Part shown: positions 16,606 to 29,906 of the stretch, in pieces
Position numbering within the stretch: position 1 is the first letter of the stretch
How the letters are laid out: every line of letters starts with the position of its first letter
Assembly: GCF_900115065.1 (NCBI RefSeq)
Contig: NZ_FOVE01000007.1
Coordinates: 62,001-126,000 of the forward strand
From: Formivibrio citricus
GTDB taxonomy: Bacteria; Pseudomonadota; Gammaproteobacteria; Burkholderiales; Chitinibacteraceae
Direction of reading: 5' to 3'
Length of the DNA stretch: 64,000 nucleotides
The notes under the pieces: model-generated
What the model was told of the DNA's origin: nothing
What the model saw: only the letters and a program-made list of their open reading frames with translations
The model's database searches: none
Program-made: the position numbers and the translations under genes

Positions 16606-17739
16606 TCACTCTTGGAATTGCGCACGCTTGACCGCGGTTTTTTCCTGCCCGTTCATGCGCAGGCCCGCCCATTTCATCACGCCCAGCACTTCCGTCTCGT
16701 TCAGTTCGTAAAACTGGCCGCGCTTCAGACGCGGCGGCAGGCTGAGGGCGCCAAAACGTACCCGCATCAGCCGGCTGACGGTCATGCCGTAGTATTCGAA
16801 CATGCGGCGCACTTCGCGGTTGCGGCCTTCGCGCAGGATCACGTGGTACCAGTGGTTCTGTCCCTCGCCGCCGCCATCGGCCAAGCGGTCGAAACGCGCA
16901 GGACCGTCATCCAGCTCGATACCCTTGAGCAGTTCTTTTTTCTGCTCATCAGTCAATTCACCAAGCACACGCACGGCATATTCGCGCTCGACTTCGAAAC
17001 GCGGGTGCATCATCTTGTTGGCCAGATCGCCGGAGGTGGTGAAGATCAGCAAGCCGCTGGTGTTGAAATCCAGCCGGCCGATGGCGATCCACTTGCTGTT
17101 GTCGATCTTGGGCAGGCGGTCGAACACCGTGGTGCGGCCTTCCGGGTCGTCGCGACTGACAAGCTCGCCTTCCTGCTTGTGGTAGATCACGATACGCGGC
17201 AGGCGATCCTGCCACTTGATGTTGACGCGCTTGTTGTCGAAGCGCACCTCGTCGCCGGGGTGGACCTTGTCGCCCAGCTTGGCTACCTTGCCGTTGACCG
17301 AAACACGTCCGGCCTCGATGGCTTCTTCCATGTCGCGACGCGAACCGTAGCCGGTAAAAGCCAGCGCTTTCTGCAAGCGCTCTGCATTGAGCTGTTCCGC
17401 CGGAAGCCGTTTGTCACGCAACTGCTTCTGGATCGCAACCTCTTTCTGCGAGCCGGCACGCACCTTCAAACGCTTGGCGCGCGCAGCAGGATCGGGGTCG
17501 CGACGTTTTTCACGCCTGCCTTCGCTTGTTGCACCGCCCTGGCTGCGCCCCTGATCGGGTGCCTTGACCGCCGTCTTCGGAGGGCGGGTTTGCCATTCAT
17601 CGGTCGCATCCAGATTCTCCTTGCGCCTTCTGCCGCCAGGTTGCGGCTTTCCGGCGCGCAGGCTGGCCACGTCATTGCGCGCAGTCCTCTGTTCGCGGAT
17701 CTCGGGTTGCGGGCGACGGGCACGGGGAGCGGATTTCAT
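16606..17739 (-). CDS. rluB: 23S rRNA pseudouridine synthase, RluB/RsuA family
   Basis: Isomerises a uridine in rRNA. The 377-residue product has a long basic, low-complexity N-terminal extension (1-~115), an S4 RNA-binding domain (~118-170, ERLQKALAFTGYGSRRDME) and the RsuA-type catalytic core with the active Asp in GRLDFNTSGLL (D224) and REGRNREVRRMFEYYG. Length and motifs favour RluB (U2605 of 23S rRNA) over RsuA or RluE. The ATG at 17739 is used; a TTG two codons upstream is less likely. It leads a probable rluB-greB-thyA run. Confidence 0.9.
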   Translation of the reverse strand: MKSAPRARRPQPEIREQRTARNDVASLRAGKPQPGGRRRKENLDATDEWQTRPPKTAVKAPDQGRSQGGATSEGRREKRRDPDPAARAKRLKVRAGSQKEVAIQKQLRDKRLPAEQLNAERLQKALAFTGYGSRRDMEEAIEAGRVSVNGKVAKLGDKVHPGDEVRFDNKRVNIKWQDRLPRIVIYHKQEGELVSRDDPEGRTTVFDRLPKIDNSKWIAIGRLDFNTSGLLIFTTSGDLANKMMHPRFEVEREYAVRVLGELTDEQKKELLKGIELDDGPARFDRLADGGGEGQNHWYHVILREGRNREVRRMFEYYGMTVSRLMRVRFGALSLPPRLKRGQFYELNETEVLGVMKWAGLRMNGQEKTAVKRAQFQE

Positions 17740-17860
17740 GAGCAAAACCAGAAATAAAAAGGTGAATGATTATACAGGGTTATACAAGCATTCGGGGCCG
17801 CCTGTGGCCGCCCCGAACAACAACAAGACTTCGTCAACGTTTTTTTGTTCCCGATTCCAA

Positions 17861-18487
17861 TCAGCGCCGCCGTCCCGGTGCACGCACCGGCTTTTCCCGC
17901 GCCAGCCACCAACTACGCACTTGCGGGATGATTTCCGGCAGCAATGCAGCGACTTCATGCTCGAATTGCGCCAAATCTTCACCTTCGGCTTCCAGCTCTT
18001 CGCGCGCCATTTCGTCAGCACAATCGATCACCGGGGCCAGAAGCTGTTCCGCCGTTTCATCTCCGAACAACGGCTCCCAGTCTTTTTCCCGTAGCGCGAT
18101 ACCCAGGCTCAAGCCATAGCACCATGGCTGGACGATATCGAGGTTGCGCTCTTCGTCTACATAGACCAGGGGCGTAAACGCGGGTGGCTCTGCGGCCAGC
18201 TCATCGGAAAGCTGGTTGAAAAGGCGCACGATCAAATCCTCAATGTGCGCAGCTTCGGCAGGCGATGCGAACTTTGGACGCTCGCCGCCTTCGCCCCAGA
18301 CCTGCGGCAGCCATTCATCCGCTTCGGGCAAAACCGGGCCAATCAACAGCGCAGTCAGATAGCCGTGCAGCATGGAGACATCCATGCACTCCTCGGGAAC
18401 GGCGTCCGATTCAAGAAATGCGGCCAGATCGTCAAGTTCGTTTTCAGTCAGGGGGGCAAGCGTTGCAGCAGAAAACCCTTTGGCCAT
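17861..18487 (-). CDS. UPF0149 (YecA/YgfB) family protein
   Basis: 208-residue cytoplasmic protein of unknown function. It begins with the family's helical opening (LTENELDDLAAFLESDAVPEECMD, then MLHGYLTALLIGP), followed by the usual acidic middle and CYGLSLGIALREKDWEPLF. Unlike its paralogue at 46422-47105 it has no C-terminal SEC-C zinc motif and ends in a basic Arg-rich tail. M at 18487 is chosen because the upstream extension overlaps the next gene. It lies 67 bp downstream of the small Cys-rich gene on the same strand. Confidence 0.88.
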   Translation of the reverse strand: MAKGFSAATLAPLTENELDDLAAFLESDAVPEECMDVSMLHGYLTALLIGPVLPEADEWLPQVWGEGGERPKFASPAEAAHIEDLIVRLFNQLSDELAAEPPAFTPLVYVDEERNLDIVQPWCYGLSLGIALREKDWEPLFGDETAEQLLAPVIDCADEMAREELEAEGEDLAQFEHEVAALLPEIIPQVRSWWLAREKPVRAPGRRR

Positions 18488-18554
18488 GATGCTTCCTTTT
18501 TTGTTCAGGCGATTGACCGCATCATACCCTGCGCGCACTGGAATTACCGAGAAC

Positions 18555-18725
18555 CTACTTGTCACCGATTTTGACCGGACGGCACAACCTCTTTTTTTCG
18601 TTGGCCGCACGGCCGCATTTCTCGCAAACGTATTCAGGGCGATCGACCAGTTTCATGTATTTTTTGAGGTCATCCCTGCCCAAGCCCCCTTTGCCCAGCA
18701 TGGCGCACAATGTTTTCTCACTCAT
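18555..18725 (-). CDS. Small conserved Cys-containing protein, 56 aa
   Basis: The product MSEKTLCAMLGKGGLGRDDL... is basic and has three Cys in its middle and end, two as CEKC and one in RLCRP, suggesting a small metal-binding or knuckle-like fold. Similar short proteins are widespread in proteobacteria, but I know of no assigned role. The start at 18725 is set by AAGGTGA 5 bases upstream; an ATG at 18740 in frame is less well placed. Divergent from pit. Confidence 0.7.
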   Translation of the reverse strand: MSEKTLCAMLGKGGLGRDDLKKYMKLVDRPEYVCEKCGRAANEKKRLCRPVKIGDK

Positions 18726-18917
18726 GTCTTTCACCTTCATGACAAAGATGCCAACTTCATTGGGAGGGGCCGCAAACATCCAGATCGCAGCCTGTAATTA
18801 TTTATAGCCTCGCCCCCCTTCCAGCGAAGAAATAACACCAAATCCGTGCAACAACACAAACGCACGCTGCTCATTTCTGGGATAATTCGCGGTTTACGAT
18901 TCACCATCGAACGACTC

Positions 18918-20390
18918 ATGATCAACCTTTTTTCCGGTCTCGATTTCAGTATCGGCATCAGTCTGTTTTTTGCACTGGCTTTTGTACTGGCCTTTGAATT
19001 CATCAACGGCTTCCACGACACCGCCAACGCCGTTGCCACCGTCATTTACACCAAAGCCATGCCGCCGCATCTGGCAGTGATGGCATCGGGTGTTTTCAAT
19101 TTTGCCGGTGTGCTGCTCGGCGGGCTGGGCGTGGCCTATGCCATCGTGCACCTGCTTCCGGTCGACCTGCTGCTCAACATCGCTTCAGCCCAAGGCATGG
19201 TCATGGTGTTTTCACTGCTCGCCGCAGCCATCCTGTGGAACCTGGGAACCTGGTATCTGGGCTTGCCGGCCTCCAGTTCCCACACCCTGATCGGCTCGAT
19301 CCTCGGCGTGGGGCTGGCTAACGCCTGGATTCACCACAATTCGATCTCGGCCGGCGTGAACTGGAAAAAAGCGCTGGACATCATGCTGTCACTGCTGGTT
19401 TCACCAACGGTTGGCTTCCTGATCGCCGCCGGGCTACTGCTGCTGGCCAAGCGCTACCGCGCCGATTCGCGCATGCACAAAACGCCGGCAGAGCGCCAGA
19501 GCATCGACGGCAAGAAACATCCGCCGTTCTGGACTCGTCTCGGCCTGATTGCCTCTGCCATGGGCGTCAGCTTTTTTCACGGCTCCAACGACGGGCAGAA
19601 GGGCATCGGCATGATCATGCTGGTCCTGATCGGTATCGTGCCGGGCAAGTTCGTACTGGATCTCGACGCAACCTCCTACGAAATCCTGCGCACTCGCGAT
19701 GCAGCCATCAACATGCAGCGTTTCTACGAGCGCAATCAGGATCGCCTGCAGCACTACATGACTATCGGCAAGGTTCCCAACCATACCCTGCCCCAGCAGT
19801 TCAAATGCGAACCGGATACCACCATGCCGGCGATTGCCGAACTGGTAACGACGCTGGATGGTGTCAAGGCATACGGTCCGATGGAAGTGGAAACCCGGCG
19901 CAGGGTGCGGCGTATGCTGCTATGCCTGGACGACACGGCCAAGAAGGTCTCCAACCTTCCCGGCATTACCAAATCGGAAAAGGACGACCTGAAAATCCTG
20001 CGCAAGGATCTGACTGCAACGACCGAGTATGCTCCGCGCTGGGTTATCGTCGCGGTGGCACTGGCACTCGGCATCGGCACCATGATCGGCTGGCGGCGCG
20101 TGGTTGAAACCGTAGGCGAGAAGATCGGCCAGAAAGGCATGACCTACGCCCAGGGCGCCTGCGCCCAGATCACCGCGACCATCGCCATTGGCCTCGCCAC
20201 CTTCCTCGGCCTGCCGGTATCGACCACACACGTACTCTCATCAGGGGTCGCTGGCACCATGGTTGCCAACAAGAGCGGCCTGCAAGGCGGTACCGTGCGC
20301 CATATCCTGATTGCCTGGATACTGACCATGCCCGCAGCCATGGCTCTGGCGGCCGGCTTCTTCTGGCTGGGGACCAAGTTCATCGGCTGA
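18918..20390 (+). CDS. pit: Inorganic phosphate transporter, PiT family
   Basis: Low-affinity phosphate/metal-phosphate:H+ symporter of the inner membrane, 490 residues. Signature motifs occur twice: EFINGFHDTANAVATVIYT near the N-terminus and FFHGSNDGQKGIGMIMLV in the middle, flanked by about ten membrane segments. A soluble segment (~250-370) sits between the two halves. M at 18918 is chosen; the frame is open back to a GTG at 18846, but that extension would place charged residues before the first helix. Monocistronic, with a terminator directly after the stop. Confidence 0.95.
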   Translation: MINLFSGLDFSIGISLFFALAFVLAFEFINGFHDTANAVATVIYTKAMPPHLAVMASGVFNFAGVLLGGLGVAYAIVHLLPVDLLLNIASAQGMVMVFSLLAAAILWNLGTWYLGLPASSSHTLIGSILGVGLANAWIHHNSISAGVNWKKALDIMLSLLVSPTVGFLIAAGLLLLAKRYRADSRMHKTPAERQSIDGKKHPPFWTRLGLIASAMGVSFFHGSNDGQKGIGMIMLVLIGIVPGKFVLDLDATSYEILRTRDAAINMQRFYERNQDRLQHYMTIGKVPNHTLPQQFKCEPDTTMPAIAELVTTLDGVKAYGPMEVETRRRVRRMLLCLDDTAKKVSNLPGITKSEKDDLKILRKDLTATTEYAPRWVIVAVALALGIGTMIGWRRVVETVGEKIGQKGMTYAQGACAQITATIAIGLATFLGLPVSTTHVLSSGVAGTMVANKSGLQGGTVRHILIAWILTMPAAMALAAGFFWLGTKFIG

Positions 20391-20411
20391 TTGTTGTCGA
20401 ACAGAACGACC

Positions 20412-20440
20412 AAGGCGCGGAACTTTTCCGCGCTTTTTTT
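20412..20440 (+). terminator. Rho-independent terminator of pit
   Basis: The stem GCGCGGAA/TTCCGCGC with a 3-base loop is followed by seven T, 22 bp after the pit stop. Confidence 0.9.
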
Positions 20441-20499
20441 ACGACCAACGACCGCTATCAAAGTCTAAACTTGATGCATACTTTTCCGGACTGCCAGAC

Positions 20500-21423
20500 A
20501 TGAATTCCGCACTCCTGCCCCGTTTTCTTGAAGCCCTGCAACGACTCGACAGCATCATCCTCGGCAAGCAGGATGCCCTGCGTCTGGCGCTCTCCTGCCT
20601 TTTGGCGCGCGGGCACCTGCTGATCGAGGACTTGCCGGGCGTGGGCAAGACCACGCTGGCGCATGCGCTCGCGCGCGTGCTCGGGCTCAAGTTCCAGCGC
20701 GTACAGTTCACCAGCGACCTGCTGCCGGCCGACATCACCGGCGTTTCGATCTACGACCGGCAGGACGGGCGCTTCCGTTTCCATCCCGGCCCGATCTTTG
20801 CGCAGGTATTGCTCGCCGACGAAATCAACCGTGCCACGCCCAAGACCCAGTCGGCGCTACTGGAAGCCATGGCCGAACACCAGGTTACCGTCGATGGAGA
20901 AAGCCACCCGCTGCCGCGCCCGTTCTACGTGATCGCCACCCAGAACCCCCTGCAGCAGATAGGCGCGTTTCCGCTGCCCGAATCGCAGCTCGACCGCTTC
21001 CTGATGCGCCTTGAGCTTGGTTATCCCGACGAGCGCGCGGAGCGCGAACTGCTGCTCGGGCAGGATCGGCGCAGTCTCTTGTCCACCCAGGAGCCCGTTC
21101 TCGGCATCGCGGAATTGCTTGCGGCACAGGCCGAGGTCGAGCAAGTCCATATCAGCCCGGCACTCGTCGATTATGTTCAAGCCCTGGTTGCCGCCACGCG
21201 CAACGATCCGTCGTTTGCCTGCGGCCTGTCGCCGCGCGCGGCGCTCGGCCTGATCCAGGCCAGCCGCGCCCATGCCTGGCTCATCGGCCGCAACATGGTC
21301 ATCCCCGAAGACGTACAGACCATCTTTCCGGGCGTAGCCGGCCACCGTCTCGTGCAGCGCGCGAGTGGCCGACCGGATCATGCTGCGGTGCTCCGTCTTC
21401 TTGCCGCCATCGCGATTCCATGA
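20500..21423 (+). CDS. MoxR family AAA+ ATPase
   Basis: 307-residue chaperone-like ATPase. Walker A is EDLPGVGKTT (K50), Walker B is LLADEINRATPKTQSALLEAM, and sensor 1 is IATQNPLQQIGAFPLPESQLDRF. It belongs to the MoxR group found with DUF58 and transglutaminase genes and is thought to help assemble or activate partner proteins. The next gene starts 4 bp inside its end, so the three genes are coupled. No von Willebrand A gene, the other usual partner, is present. Confidence 0.95.
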   Translation: MNSALLPRFLEALQRLDSIILGKQDALRLALSCLLARGHLLIEDLPGVGKTTLAHALARVLGLKFQRVQFTSDLLPADITGVSIYDRQDGRFRFHPGPIFAQVLLADEINRATPKTQSALLEAMAEHQVTVDGESHPLPRPFYVIATQNPLQQIGAFPLPESQLDRFLMRLELGYPDERAERELLLGQDRRSLLSTQEPVLGIAELLAAQAEVEQVHISPALVDYVQALVAATRNDPSFACGLSPRAALGLIQASRAHAWLIGRNMVIPEDVQTIFPGVAGHRLVQRASGRPDHAAVLRLLAAIAIP

Positions 21424-22382
21424 ACCTCCTCGGCCAGCGCTGGCAAACCTTCATCGCCCGCCGCCATCCGCCAGCCAGCGGATCGCTCGCGCTGGTCCAC
21501 AAGCGCATCTACATCGTGCCGACCAGGCGCGGACTGGGGCTGGGACTGTTGCTGCTCATCTCGCTGGTGGGAGCGATCAACTACCAGTTGAGCCTGGGAT
21601 TCTTCTTCACCTTCCTGCTCGCCGGCATCGCCCACTCCGCGCTGTTGCGCACCTATGCAGCCCTGCTGGGGCTGGAAATCGCCGCCCGCCCGGCAGAAGC
21701 CGTCTTTGCCGGCGAAGCCGCACAGTTCCCGCTGGCTTTGAGCGAAAAGAAGGGCCGCGAGCGGACGGGAATCACGCTGCTCTCGCCGGACGGCAGCGCG
21801 ACCCGCTGCGACGTTCCGCAACGCGGTGAGGCACGCGCGGCCATTGCCGTCGCCGCTCCCCGGCGTGGTCGGCTCACCTTGCCGCGCAGCCGGATCGAAT
21901 GCCGCGCCCCGACCGGCTGGTTCGTCGCCTGGTCCTACCTCACGCTGGTCAGCGAATGCCTGGTTTACCCGCGCCCGGAAGCCAACCCGCCGCCCTTGCC
22001 GTTCGGTGCGCGCAGCGGGGGCGGTGGCCTGCAAGCCGGGCAAGGCGACGACGATTTTGCCGGCCTGCGCGAATACCACCCCGGCGATGCCCCGAGCCGC
22101 ATCGCCTGGCGGCAGGCCGCGCGCACCGACACTTTGCTGGCCAAGACCTTCCAGTCGCCGCTGGCAAGCCAGGTATTGCTCGACTGGGAGATGCTCGCCG
22201 GCCTCGACACCGAAGCCCGGCTGTCGCGCCTTGCGGCCTGGATTCTGCGCGCCGAGGCAGAGGGCCACCGCTATGCGCTGGTCATCCCCGGTTTTTCCCG
22301 CCCGCTGGATCACGGCGCGGCGCATCGGGCGGCCTGTCTGGCGGCATTGGCGCTGTTTCCGGCGGAAGGGAGCGGTGCATGA
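21420..22382 (+). CDS. DUF58 domain membrane protein
   Basis: 320 residues with two membrane segments (~38-75) followed by a cytosolic domain carrying the DUF58 signature GLREYHPGDAPSRIAW at ~215. The family is usually coded beside MoxR and is of uncertain function. Start and end both overlap neighbours by 4 bp, which fixes the reading frame and the unit MoxR-DUF58-TgpA. Confidence 0.93.
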   Translation: MNLLGQRWQTFIARRHPPASGSLALVHKRIYIVPTRRGLGLGLLLLISLVGAINYQLSLGFFFTFLLAGIAHSALLRTYAALLGLEIAARPAEAVFAGEAAQFPLALSEKKGRERTGITLLSPDGSATRCDVPQRGEARAAIAVAAPRRGRLTLPRSRIECRAPTGWFVAWSYLTLVSECLVYPRPEANPPPLPFGARSGGGGLQAGQGDDDFAGLREYHPGDAPSRIAWRQAARTDTLLAKTFQSPLASQVLLDWEMLAGLDTEARLSRLAAWILRAEAEGHRYALVIPGFSRPLDHGAAHRAACLAALALFPAEGSGA

Positions 22383-24298
22383 AGACGGAGCAGCGCAACG
22401 CCCTGCTACTGACCGGTGCCGTCGCGCTGGCGCTCGCCCCGCACCTTGCCGCCCAGCCGCTCTGGCTGATGGCGCTCTTGGCTGCCCTGCTGGCGTTGCG
22501 CGCCGTGCAATCGCTCACCGAAACGCGGGCGTTGCCACGCTGGCTGCTGCTGGCGCTGACCGTCGTACTGATCGTGCTGGTTTTTCAGGCACACCGCTCG
22601 CTGATCGGGCGCGACGGCGGCATGGCCCTGCTCGCGAGCCTCGTCACCCTCAAGCTCTTCGAAGCACAGGGAAAAACACGCGATTCGCATATTGTGGTCA
22701 TGCTGGCCTACTTTTGTACCGGGACCGCCTTCCTGCATTCGCAGTCGCCCGCCATGTTCGGACTGGTGATGCTCGATACCGTGGCAATCACCCTGGCGGC
22801 TCTGCAATTGGAACGACCACAGGGCGCGCCGCTGCAGCAAACCCGGCTCGCAGGAAGAATGCTGCTCGAAGCCGTACCGCTTGCGATCCTGTTGTTCGTG
22901 CTTTTCCCCCGCCTGCCGGGGCCGCTCTGGCACATACCAGTGGAGCGCGGTGCGCGCACCGGCCTTTCTTCCGACCGCATGGAGCCGGGGCAGGTCAGCC
23001 AACTGGCGCTGGATGACAGCGTGGCATTCCGGGTCGAATTCGACGATCAACCGCCCCCTCGCTCCGTTCTTTACTGGCGCGGCCCGGTTTTCGATTATTT
23101 CGACGGACGACGCTGGCTGCCGCCGCAACGTTTCTACGTGCCGCCACGCATTGCACCGCAGGGGCCAAGCCTGCGCTACCACATCACGCTGGAACCCCAC
23201 CAGCAGCGCTGGCTGCTGGCGCTCGACATGCCGACCGTCCTGCCGGAAAGCGCCCAGATCAGTGGCCGCTTGCAAGTCATGTCCGCAGCCCCGGTCATGC
23301 TGCGCCAGCGCTATACGCTCGCTTCCAGTCTGACCTGGCGCATCGACAGCGATCCGGGACTGGCCCTCGCCCGGCAATTGCCCGCGGCAGGCAACCCGCG
23401 CACCCGCGCGCTGGCGGCGCAGTGGCAAGCCTTGCCAGCCGAAGAACGGGTCCGCGCCGCCGTGGCCTATCTGCGCAGCAACGGTTTCGTCTACACGCTG
23501 GAACCACCGCTGCTACGCTCCGCTCACTCGATCGACGAATTCCTCTTCGACACCCGGCAGGGATTCTGCGAACACTTTGCCGGTGCATTCACCTTCCTGA
23601 TGCGCGCGGCCGGCGTGCCGGCGCGTGTGGTCACCGGCTATCAGGGCGGGGAATACAACACCGCAGGCCGCTATCTGATCGTGCGTCAGGCCGATGCGCA
23701 TGCGTGGACCGAAGTCTGGCTGGATGGCTTGGGCTGGCAGCGTATTGACCCCACCGCCGCAGCCGCGCCCGCGCGCATCGAAAGTGGCCTTGCGCGCAGC
23801 ATTCCGCAGGGCGACAGCCTGCCCTGGATGCTGCGCGGCGACGACAACTGGGTCAGGTTGTTGCACCTGCAACTCGACGTGCTGGTCAACGACTGGAACC
23901 AATGGGTGATCGGCTTCGACGCACGCCGCCAGCGTGATTTCCTGCAACGACTGGGAATCGGCGATTTTCTGAGCGCCCGCTATCTGGGCTGGCTACTGGG
24001 GGGCGTCGCCCTGATTCTGGGCGGCTTTGCATTCGTCATCCTCCGGCCCCGGCGCCTGAAGCTAGCCGATCCGGCTGCGCGCCATTACCAGCGCTTCTGC
24101 CGCAAGCTCGCGCGGCGCGGCGTGGTAAGAATGCCGCAGGAAGGCCCGCTCGATTTTGCCCGGCGCGCCAGCAACGCCCTGCCCCATCTCGCACTGCAGA
24201 TCGACGCCATCACCAACGAGTATCTGGCCATCCGCTACGGCGGAGAACAGCATCGGCGGGAATCGCTGCGCGTACAGGTCACTCAGTTCAATCCATAA
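22379..24298 (+). CDS. TgpA-like membrane transglutaminase
   Basis: 639 residues from the ATG at 22379, which overlaps the DUF58 stop; the frame is open further upstream but there lies inside DUF58. An N-terminal block of about six membrane segments (~10-180, DUF3488) is followed by a periplasmic region, a transglutaminase core with catalytic C397 (RQGFCEHFAG), H441 (ADAHAWTEVW) and D457 (RIDPT), another membrane segment (~540-560) and a cytosolic DUF4129-like tail. The Pseudomonas homologue TgpA is an essential periplasmic transglutaminase. The end overlaps the convergent binding-protein gene by 11 bp. Confidence 0.93.
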   Translation: MKTEQRNALLLTGAVALALAPHLAAQPLWLMALLAALLALRAVQSLTETRALPRWLLLALTVVLIVLVFQAHRSLIGRDGGMALLASLVTLKLFEAQGKTRDSHIVVMLAYFCTGTAFLHSQSPAMFGLVMLDTVAITLAALQLERPQGAPLQQTRLAGRMLLEAVPLAILLFVLFPRLPGPLWHIPVERGARTGLSSDRMEPGQVSQLALDDSVAFRVEFDDQPPPRSVLYWRGPVFDYFDGRRWLPPQRFYVPPRIAPQGPSLRYHITLEPHQQRWLLALDMPTVLPESAQISGRLQVMSAAPVMLRQRYTLASSLTWRIDSDPGLALARQLPAAGNPRTRALAAQWQALPAEERVRAAVAYLRSNGFVYTLEPPLLRSAHSIDEFLFDTRQGFCEHFAGAFTFLMRAAGVPARVVTGYQGGEYNTAGRYLIVRQADAHAWTEVWLDGLGWQRIDPTAAAAPARIESGLARSIPQGDSLPWMLRGDDNWVRLLHLQLDVLVNDWNQWVIGFDARRQRDFLQRLGIGDFLSARYLGWLLGGVALILGGFAFVILRPRRLKLADPAARHYQRFCRKLARRGVVRMPQEGPLDFARRASNALPHLALQIDAITNEYLAIRYGGEQHRRESLRVQVTQFNP

Positions 24299-25088
24299 GA
24301 TACCGCGCCCGGATCTTCTTCAGCTCGCCGGAACGGTCGAGTTTCCGGATGGCATCGCCAACGCGCTTTACCATGGCCGGCGATGCTTTTTTGGAAAACA
24401 CGGCGTAGATGCCCGTTTCCCAGAAGCGCACCGGCAATATCCTGACCTGAGTCGCCACCTTCAGGGTTTCGATTTCTTCGGCCACGTTGACATCCGAACC
24501 AAAGAAGAATCGGCCGCGCCCTGCCAGCAGTTTCCTGAGATTGGAGGGTGTCGTCACGGCCTGGTCGTCGATGAGCAAACCACCCTGCGTCCACAGGTAC
24601 TGCGCATGCGACGTGCCCCTGACCACCAGAACGATGCCTTTTTCGCCCAGTGCGCGAACATCGTCCCAACCCATGATCTGCACGGGGTCGTCCGCCCTGG
24701 CTGCCAGAATGCTGCGAGTAATGTAAAGAGGCGGCTCGACATAAAGATATCGGGTCGCGCGCAGGGGTGTCTTGGCCAGACCAAAGAAAACGTCTATCTC
24801 GCCCGTCTGCAGTTCTTCTTCCACGCGCGCCGTCGCGCCTTTGGCTTCATAGCCGACAAACTTCACGCCGGGATCGATCCGCTCGATGGCACGGAACACC
24901 TCGATCATGATGCCGGGGCGCTGTTCGTTCTCGGGATTGAATTTGGCGGAAAAACCTTCCTGCGAGATCGTTTTGATCTCGACCAGCGGCTCGGCCAAAG
25001 CCGCGCCGCCTGGCACCGACAGCATCCCCAGCACAAGAAGCACTCCAGCCAGGCATTTTCTGACGACAATGCAAACCGAGCCGATCAT
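24288..25088 (-). CDS. Periplasmic substrate-binding protein, SBP_bac_3 type
   Basis: 266 residues with a signal peptide (~1-32, AALA before the cut) and a venus-flytrap fold of the family-3 amino-acid-binding type: IMIEVFRAIERIDPGVKFVGY, EIDVFFGLAKTPLRATRYLY, and a C-terminal AIRKLDRSGELKKIRARYL. There are no ABC permease or ATPase genes beside it. Its ATG overlaps the stop of the diguanylate cyclase gene by 4 bp, placing it as third gene after a sensor kinase. This context suggests a sensory rather than uptake role, for example ligand-dependent contact with the kinase, but that is inference. Confidence 0.88.
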   Translation of the reverse strand: MIGSVCIVVRKCLAGVLLVLGMLSVPGGAALAEPLVEIKTISQEGFSAKFNPENEQRPGIMIEVFRAIERIDPGVKFVGYEAKGATARVEEELQTGEIDVFFGLAKTPLRATRYLYVEPPLYITRSILAARADDPVQIMGWDDVRALGEKGIVLVVRGTSHAQYLWTQGGLLIDDQAVTTPSNLRKLLAGRGRFFFGSDVNVAEEIETLKVATQVRILPVRFWETGIYAVFSKKASPAMVKRVGDAIRKLDRSGELKKIRARYLMD

Positions 25089-26010
25089 GATTGATCCTCC
25101 ATGATCGTCGCCACCTGGTTTCGCCCGCTGCGCTTGGCCTTGTAAAGCCCGTCGTCCACACAGTCCAGCAATTGGCTGGGGGACTGCACGGCATCCTCAC
25201 CGGGCTGGCAGGCCGCATACCCCAGGCTCATCGTCACCACCATCATGCCAGCATGCAGATGCGGAATATCCAGCCCCTGTATCGCCAGGCGCATGCGTTC
25301 GGCGACCTTGTGCGCGCCGTCGAGATTGGTATCGGGCAGCAAGACCACGAACTCTTCGCCGCCGTAGCGCGCGACCATGTCGCCAGGGCGCGACAGGGCG
25401 TTGAACATGGTCCGCGCCACCGCACGCAGACAGGCATCGCCCGCACCGTGCCCGTAGTGGTCGTTGTAGAGCTTGAAATGGTCCACGTCGCCCATTACCA
25501 GCGCCAGGGAGTGCTTGTCCCGCACGGCGCGCCGCCACTCAGCCTCCATGCGCTGATCGAATTGCCTGCGGTTGGGAATGCCGGTCAGGCCGTCGATCAT
25601 CGCCAGTTTTTCCAGCAGGTCGGACTTGTGCTTGAGCTGCAGATGGTTGCGCACCCTAGCCTTGACGATGGGCAAGCGGTAAGGCTTGGCGATGTAATCC
25701 ACCGCGCCGACCTGCAAGCCTCTTTCTTCGTCTTCGGCATCGTCGCGCGCGGTCACGAAAATGACCGGGATATCCTGCGTGGCGGCAGTGTCCTTGAGCC
25801 TGCGGCAAACCTCGTAGCCATCCATTCCCGGCATCATCACGTCGAGCAGGATCAGGTCCGGGAACGGCGGGCGCATCGCGACCCGCAGTGCGTCTTCGCC
25901 GTTATTGGCGATGCGGATACGGCATTCGGCCTTGAGCGCTTCGGCCAGAATCTGGATATTGGCCGCCACATCATCGACGATCAGCACGATCGGCTTCTCT
26001 GTGCTTTCAG

Positions 26011-26014
<4 letters not shown>
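25085..26014 (-). CDS. Response regulator diguanylate cyclase (REC-GGDEF)
   Basis: 309-residue cytosolic enzyme that makes c-di-GMP. The REC domain (~8-125) has the phosphoacceptor in LILLDVMMPGMDGYE and the Lys in IAKPYRLP. The GGDEF domain (~150-305) has an intact active site GGEEF and the inhibitory I-site RPGD five residues before it. The ATG at 26014 follows a strong AAGGAGGAGG ribosome site and overlaps the kinase stop by 4 bp; further upstream codons in frame lie inside the kinase. It is the likely phosphorelay output of the adjacent hybrid kinase. Confidence 0.96.
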
Positions 26015-29778
<3,764 letters not shown>

Positions 29779-29906
29779 CGTGGAAACTCCATGGGATACC
29801 CGGATAAAACCAACTCAATCTTTCCTTTCAGGATAGCAATGCCGATCATCGCAAACCGACACTTTTCGGGCTTTCGTACGCCGAATGGGCGCGGTATCCT
29901 TCATTC